Source of the DNA: an uncultured Coriobacteriaceae bacterium
GTDB taxonomy: Bacteria; Actinomycetota; Coriobacteriia; Coriobacteriales; Eggerthellaceae
Length of the DNA stretch: 8,689 nucleotides
Direction of reading: 5' to 3'
Assembly: GCA_900552365.1 (NCBI GenBank)
Contig: URZP01000058.1
Coordinates: 1 to 8,689, forward strand
The number at the start of each line of letters is the position of its first letter. Position 1 is the first letter of the stretch. Shown piece after piece: positions 6,945 through 8,689 of this stretch. A program made the position numbers and the translations under genes. The notes beneath the pieces were generated by a model that was not told the origin of the DNA, searched no databases, and saw only the letters and a program-made list of their open reading frames with translations.

Positions 6945-8611
6945 GACACATACGCTCCTTCGTCAGCAGAACTGACAAGTTTCTCGTACTTCGCCAACAC
7001 ACCATGGTTGTGCTTCAAAGCGGGTGCGACCCAGTTAGCCTTGCGCTGTTCGAGTTCTTCATCGGGGATATTCAGGCTGATGACGCCGCCCTCGATGTCC
7101 ACCGTGATGGAATCACCCTCGTGAACGTAAGCGATGGGGCCGCCCGCTGCAGCTTCGGGGCTGATATGGCCGACGCACGGACCCTTAGAGGCGCCGGAGA
7201 ATCGACCATCGGTAAGAAGCGCCACGCTCTTGGAAAGACCCATGCCAACGATTGCAGACGTAGGCGTAAGCATCTCGCGCATTCCAGGACCGCCTTTGGG
7301 GCCTTCGTAGCGAATGACGACGACGTCTCCCGGATTGATTTCACCCCCGAAAATCGCCTGGCATGCATCCTCTTCGCTGTCGAACACGCGCGCAGGACCC
7401 GTATGTTTGTACATGGAGGGATCCACTGCCGACATCTTGACGATGCCGCCCTTTGGGGCGATGTTGCCATGAAGCACTTTCAGGGCACCCTGCGGTGAAA
7501 GGGGGTTGTCATGCTTGCGGCAAACCTCGCCATCGGCGGGCTTGGTGTGATTCTTGATGTACTCGTCAAATGATCCAACCACGGTGATGGCGCTGTGGTC
7601 GAGCAATCCAAGCTGGTCAAGCTCGTGCATGACCACGGGTACGCCACCGACCTCGTACAAATCGATAAGCGGGCGTGGGCCAGAAGGCTGAAGCTTCACC
7701 AAATGCGGCGTGCGTTTAGAAGCTTCCTCCCAATCTTCCATGGTGATGGGATGCCCAGCCGCATGAGAAATAGCGATCAGATGAAGCACCGTGTTGGTTG
7801 AACCGCCGAATGCCATATCACATTCCATGGCGTTGTGGATAGCTGCCGGGGAAATGACATCGCCGATCTTGATGTCGTTGTTCACAAGCTCCATGATCTT
7901 CATACCAGCCTGCTTGGCAAGGCGGATACGCTCGGAATACACTGCGGGGACGGTTCCATTGCCCGGAAGCGCGATACCCAATGCCTCACACAGGCAGTTC
8001 ATGGAGTTAGCCGTGAACAAGCCCGAGCAGCTTCCGCACGAAGGGCAGGCAGTGTCTTCGTAATACTTAAGCTGCTCTTCTGTCATGGTGCCCGCAGCAA
8101 CCTGGCCCGCACCATCGAACAGAGTGTTCAAGTCGGTTGTTCCACAACCGTCGGGCTGCTTGCCCGGAAGCATGGGGCCACCGGAAACGAACACCGTGGG
8201 GATATTCACGCGAAGCGCGCCGATAAGCATGCCTGGGACGATTTTGTCGCAGTTCGGAATGCAAACGATGCCGTCGAACGCATGCCCTTGAACATAGCAT
8301 TCCACGGAATCGGCAATCACTTCGCGTGAAACCAGAGAATAATGCATGCCGTCGTGGTTCATGGCAATGCCATCGCACACACCGATGGTGCCCACCTCGA
8401 ACGGAATGCCACCGGCCATGTAAATGCCGGCCTTCACTGCGTCTGCGATTTTGTCGAGGTTGTTATGACCGGGAATAACATCGGTGCGGGAATTGACGAC
8501 GGCGATCAGCGGGCGCTTCAGCTCCTCGTCGGTCAGACCATCGGCTTTGAAAAGGCTCCTGTGAGGAGCACGCGGAACTCCAACGCGAACCGCATCGCTT
8601 CGCAAGCTCAT
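6941..8611 (-). CDS. ilvD: Dihydroxyacid dehydratase IlvD
   Basis: The 556-residue product dehydrates 2,3-dihydroxyisovalerate and 2,3-dihydroxy-3-methylvalerate to the 2-keto acids that are the direct precursors of valine (and leucine) and isoleucine. It is a cytoplasmic iron-sulfur enzyme of the IlvD/Edd family. Family blocks seen are RAPHRSL near residue 14, VCDGIAMNHDGM at 78-89, PNCDKIVPGM at 119-128 (Cys121), CPSCGSCSG at 189-197, and near the C-terminus LLTDGRFSGASKGP. The segment NSRTDVIPGHNN (40-51) has Gly-His where plant-type [2Fe-2S] enzymes carry a Cys; as I recall, E. coli and Bacillus IlvD also have PGH, so an oxygen-labile cluster is plausible (inference). Length is normal. 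The start is supported by GGAAGGA (8620-8626) eight bases upstream. The stop overlaps ilvB by four bases (ATGA), indicating translational coupling. It is first in the cluster as seen. Confidence 0.97.
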   Translation of the reverse strand: MSLRSDAVRVGVPRAPHRSLFKADGLTDEELKRPLIAVVNSRTDVIPGHNNLDKIADAVKAGIYMAGGIPFEVGTIGVCDGIAMNHDGMHYSLVSREVIADSVECYVQGHAFDGIVCIPNCDKIVPGMLIGALRVNIPTVFVSGGPMLPGKQPDGCGTTDLNTLFDGAGQVAAGTMTEEQLKYYEDTACPSCGSCSGLFTANSMNCLCEALGIALPGNGTVPAVYSERIRLAKQAGMKIMELVNNDIKIGDVISPAAIHNAMECDMAFGGSTNTVLHLIAISHAAGHPITMEDWEEASKRTPHLVKLQPSGPRPLIDLYEVGGVPVVMHELDQLGLLDHSAITVVGSFDEYIKNHTKPADGEVCRKHDNPLSPQGALKVLHGNIAPKGGIVKMSAVDPSMYKHTGPARVFDSEEDACQAIFGGEINPGDVVVIRYEGPKGGPGMREMLTPTSAIVGMGLSKSVALLTDGRFSGASKGPCVGHISPEAAAGGPIAYVHEGDSITVDIEGGVISLNIPDEELEQRKANWVAPALKHNHGVLAKYEKLVSSADEGAYVS

Positions 8612-8638
8612 ATCGCTCGTCCTTCCATTCTTGGCTGA

Positions 8639-8667
8639 AGCTTTTTAGGCGTCAGACCTAAAAAGCT
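8639..8667 (-). promoter_or_regulatory. Perfect 11-base inverted repeat upstream of ilvD
   Basis: AGCTTTTTAGG and CCTAAAAAGCT are perfect complements around a 7-base loop, ending 27 bases before the ilvD start and 12 bases before its ribosome binding site. On the minus strand no T-tract follows, so it is not a standard terminator for the cluster. It could be an operator for a DNA-binding regulator, a leader RNA stem or a 5' stabilising hairpin. The sequence shows the repeat clearly; its role is unknown. Confidence 0.6.
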
Positions 8668-8677
8668 CTTTGCAAAC

Positions 8678-8689
8678 AAAAAAACCTGC
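8678..8689 (-). terminator. Partial terminator or attenuator at the window edge, upstream of ilvD
   Basis: Read on the minus strand the window opens with GCAGG followed by seven T residues and then GTTTG. This looks like the 3' arm and T-tract of an intrinsic terminator whose other arm lies outside the window. About 67 bases separate it from the ilvD start. It could terminate an upstream gene or be the attenuator of an ilvD leader. Without the missing arm this is tentative. Confidence 0.45.

Noticed and set aside
6066..7124. 352-codon plus-strand open frame opposite ilvB and ilvD
   Set aside because: Antisense shadow of the overlapping ilvD/ilvB genes, with no domain recognised.
8608..8628. 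Six-codon minicistron whose stop overlaps the ilvD start
   Set aside because: The ilvD ribosome binding site lies inside it and it has none of its own; most likely chance.

Overview
This window is a single minus-strand biosynthetic cluster. In transcription order (right to left on the given strand) it reads ilvD, ilvB, ilvN, ilvC, serA, leuA. Together these encode the shared core of isoleucine, valine and leucine synthesis (acetohydroxyacid synthase large and small subunits, ketol-acid reductoisomerase, dihydroxyacid dehydratase), the first committed enzyme of the leucine branch (2-isopropylmalate synthase), and the first enzyme of serine synthesis (3-phosphoglycerate dehydrogenase). All six genes look intact. 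No mobile element, tRNA, rRNA, CRISPR array or phage gene is visible, and no convincing gene lies on the plus strand. The long plus-strand open frames are antisense shadows of the real genes.

The organism is a bacterium with GC content in the mid-50s by eye. The protein style fits an anaerobic Gram-positive lineage, and my best guess is Actinomycetota, class Coriobacteriia (Eggerthella/Slackia relatives). This is inference from general resemblance, not from a search. The gene set implies an organism that makes its own branched-chain amino acids and serine.

Layout: 8612-8689 is the end of the ilvD leader, with the tail of a probable terminator at the window edge and a perfect 11-bp inverted repeat. 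ilvD, ilvB and ilvN (8611-4555) are joined by a 4-base and a 1-base stop/start overlap and are surely co-translated. A 100-base gap with no terminator leads to ilvC (4454-3450). A 169-base gap with two strong hairpins, the second terminator-like, precedes serA (3280-1703). A 153-base gap ending in a textbook intrinsic terminator only a few bases before the leuA ribosome binding site precedes leuA (1549-17). The sixteen bases after leuA show nothing interpretable.

The genes are ordinary; the regulatory architecture is the interesting part. The terminator before leuA leaves no room for a promoter between itself and the ribosome binding site, so leuA transcripts must read through it, which argues for attenuation. 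Similar though less certain arrangements precede serA and ilvD. The cluster therefore looks segmented into ilvDBNC, serA and leuA, possibly with a separate conditional stop before each segment. I found no wholly new system. The best candidates for something undescribed are the leuA and serA leaders and the placement of serA inside a branched-chain operon.
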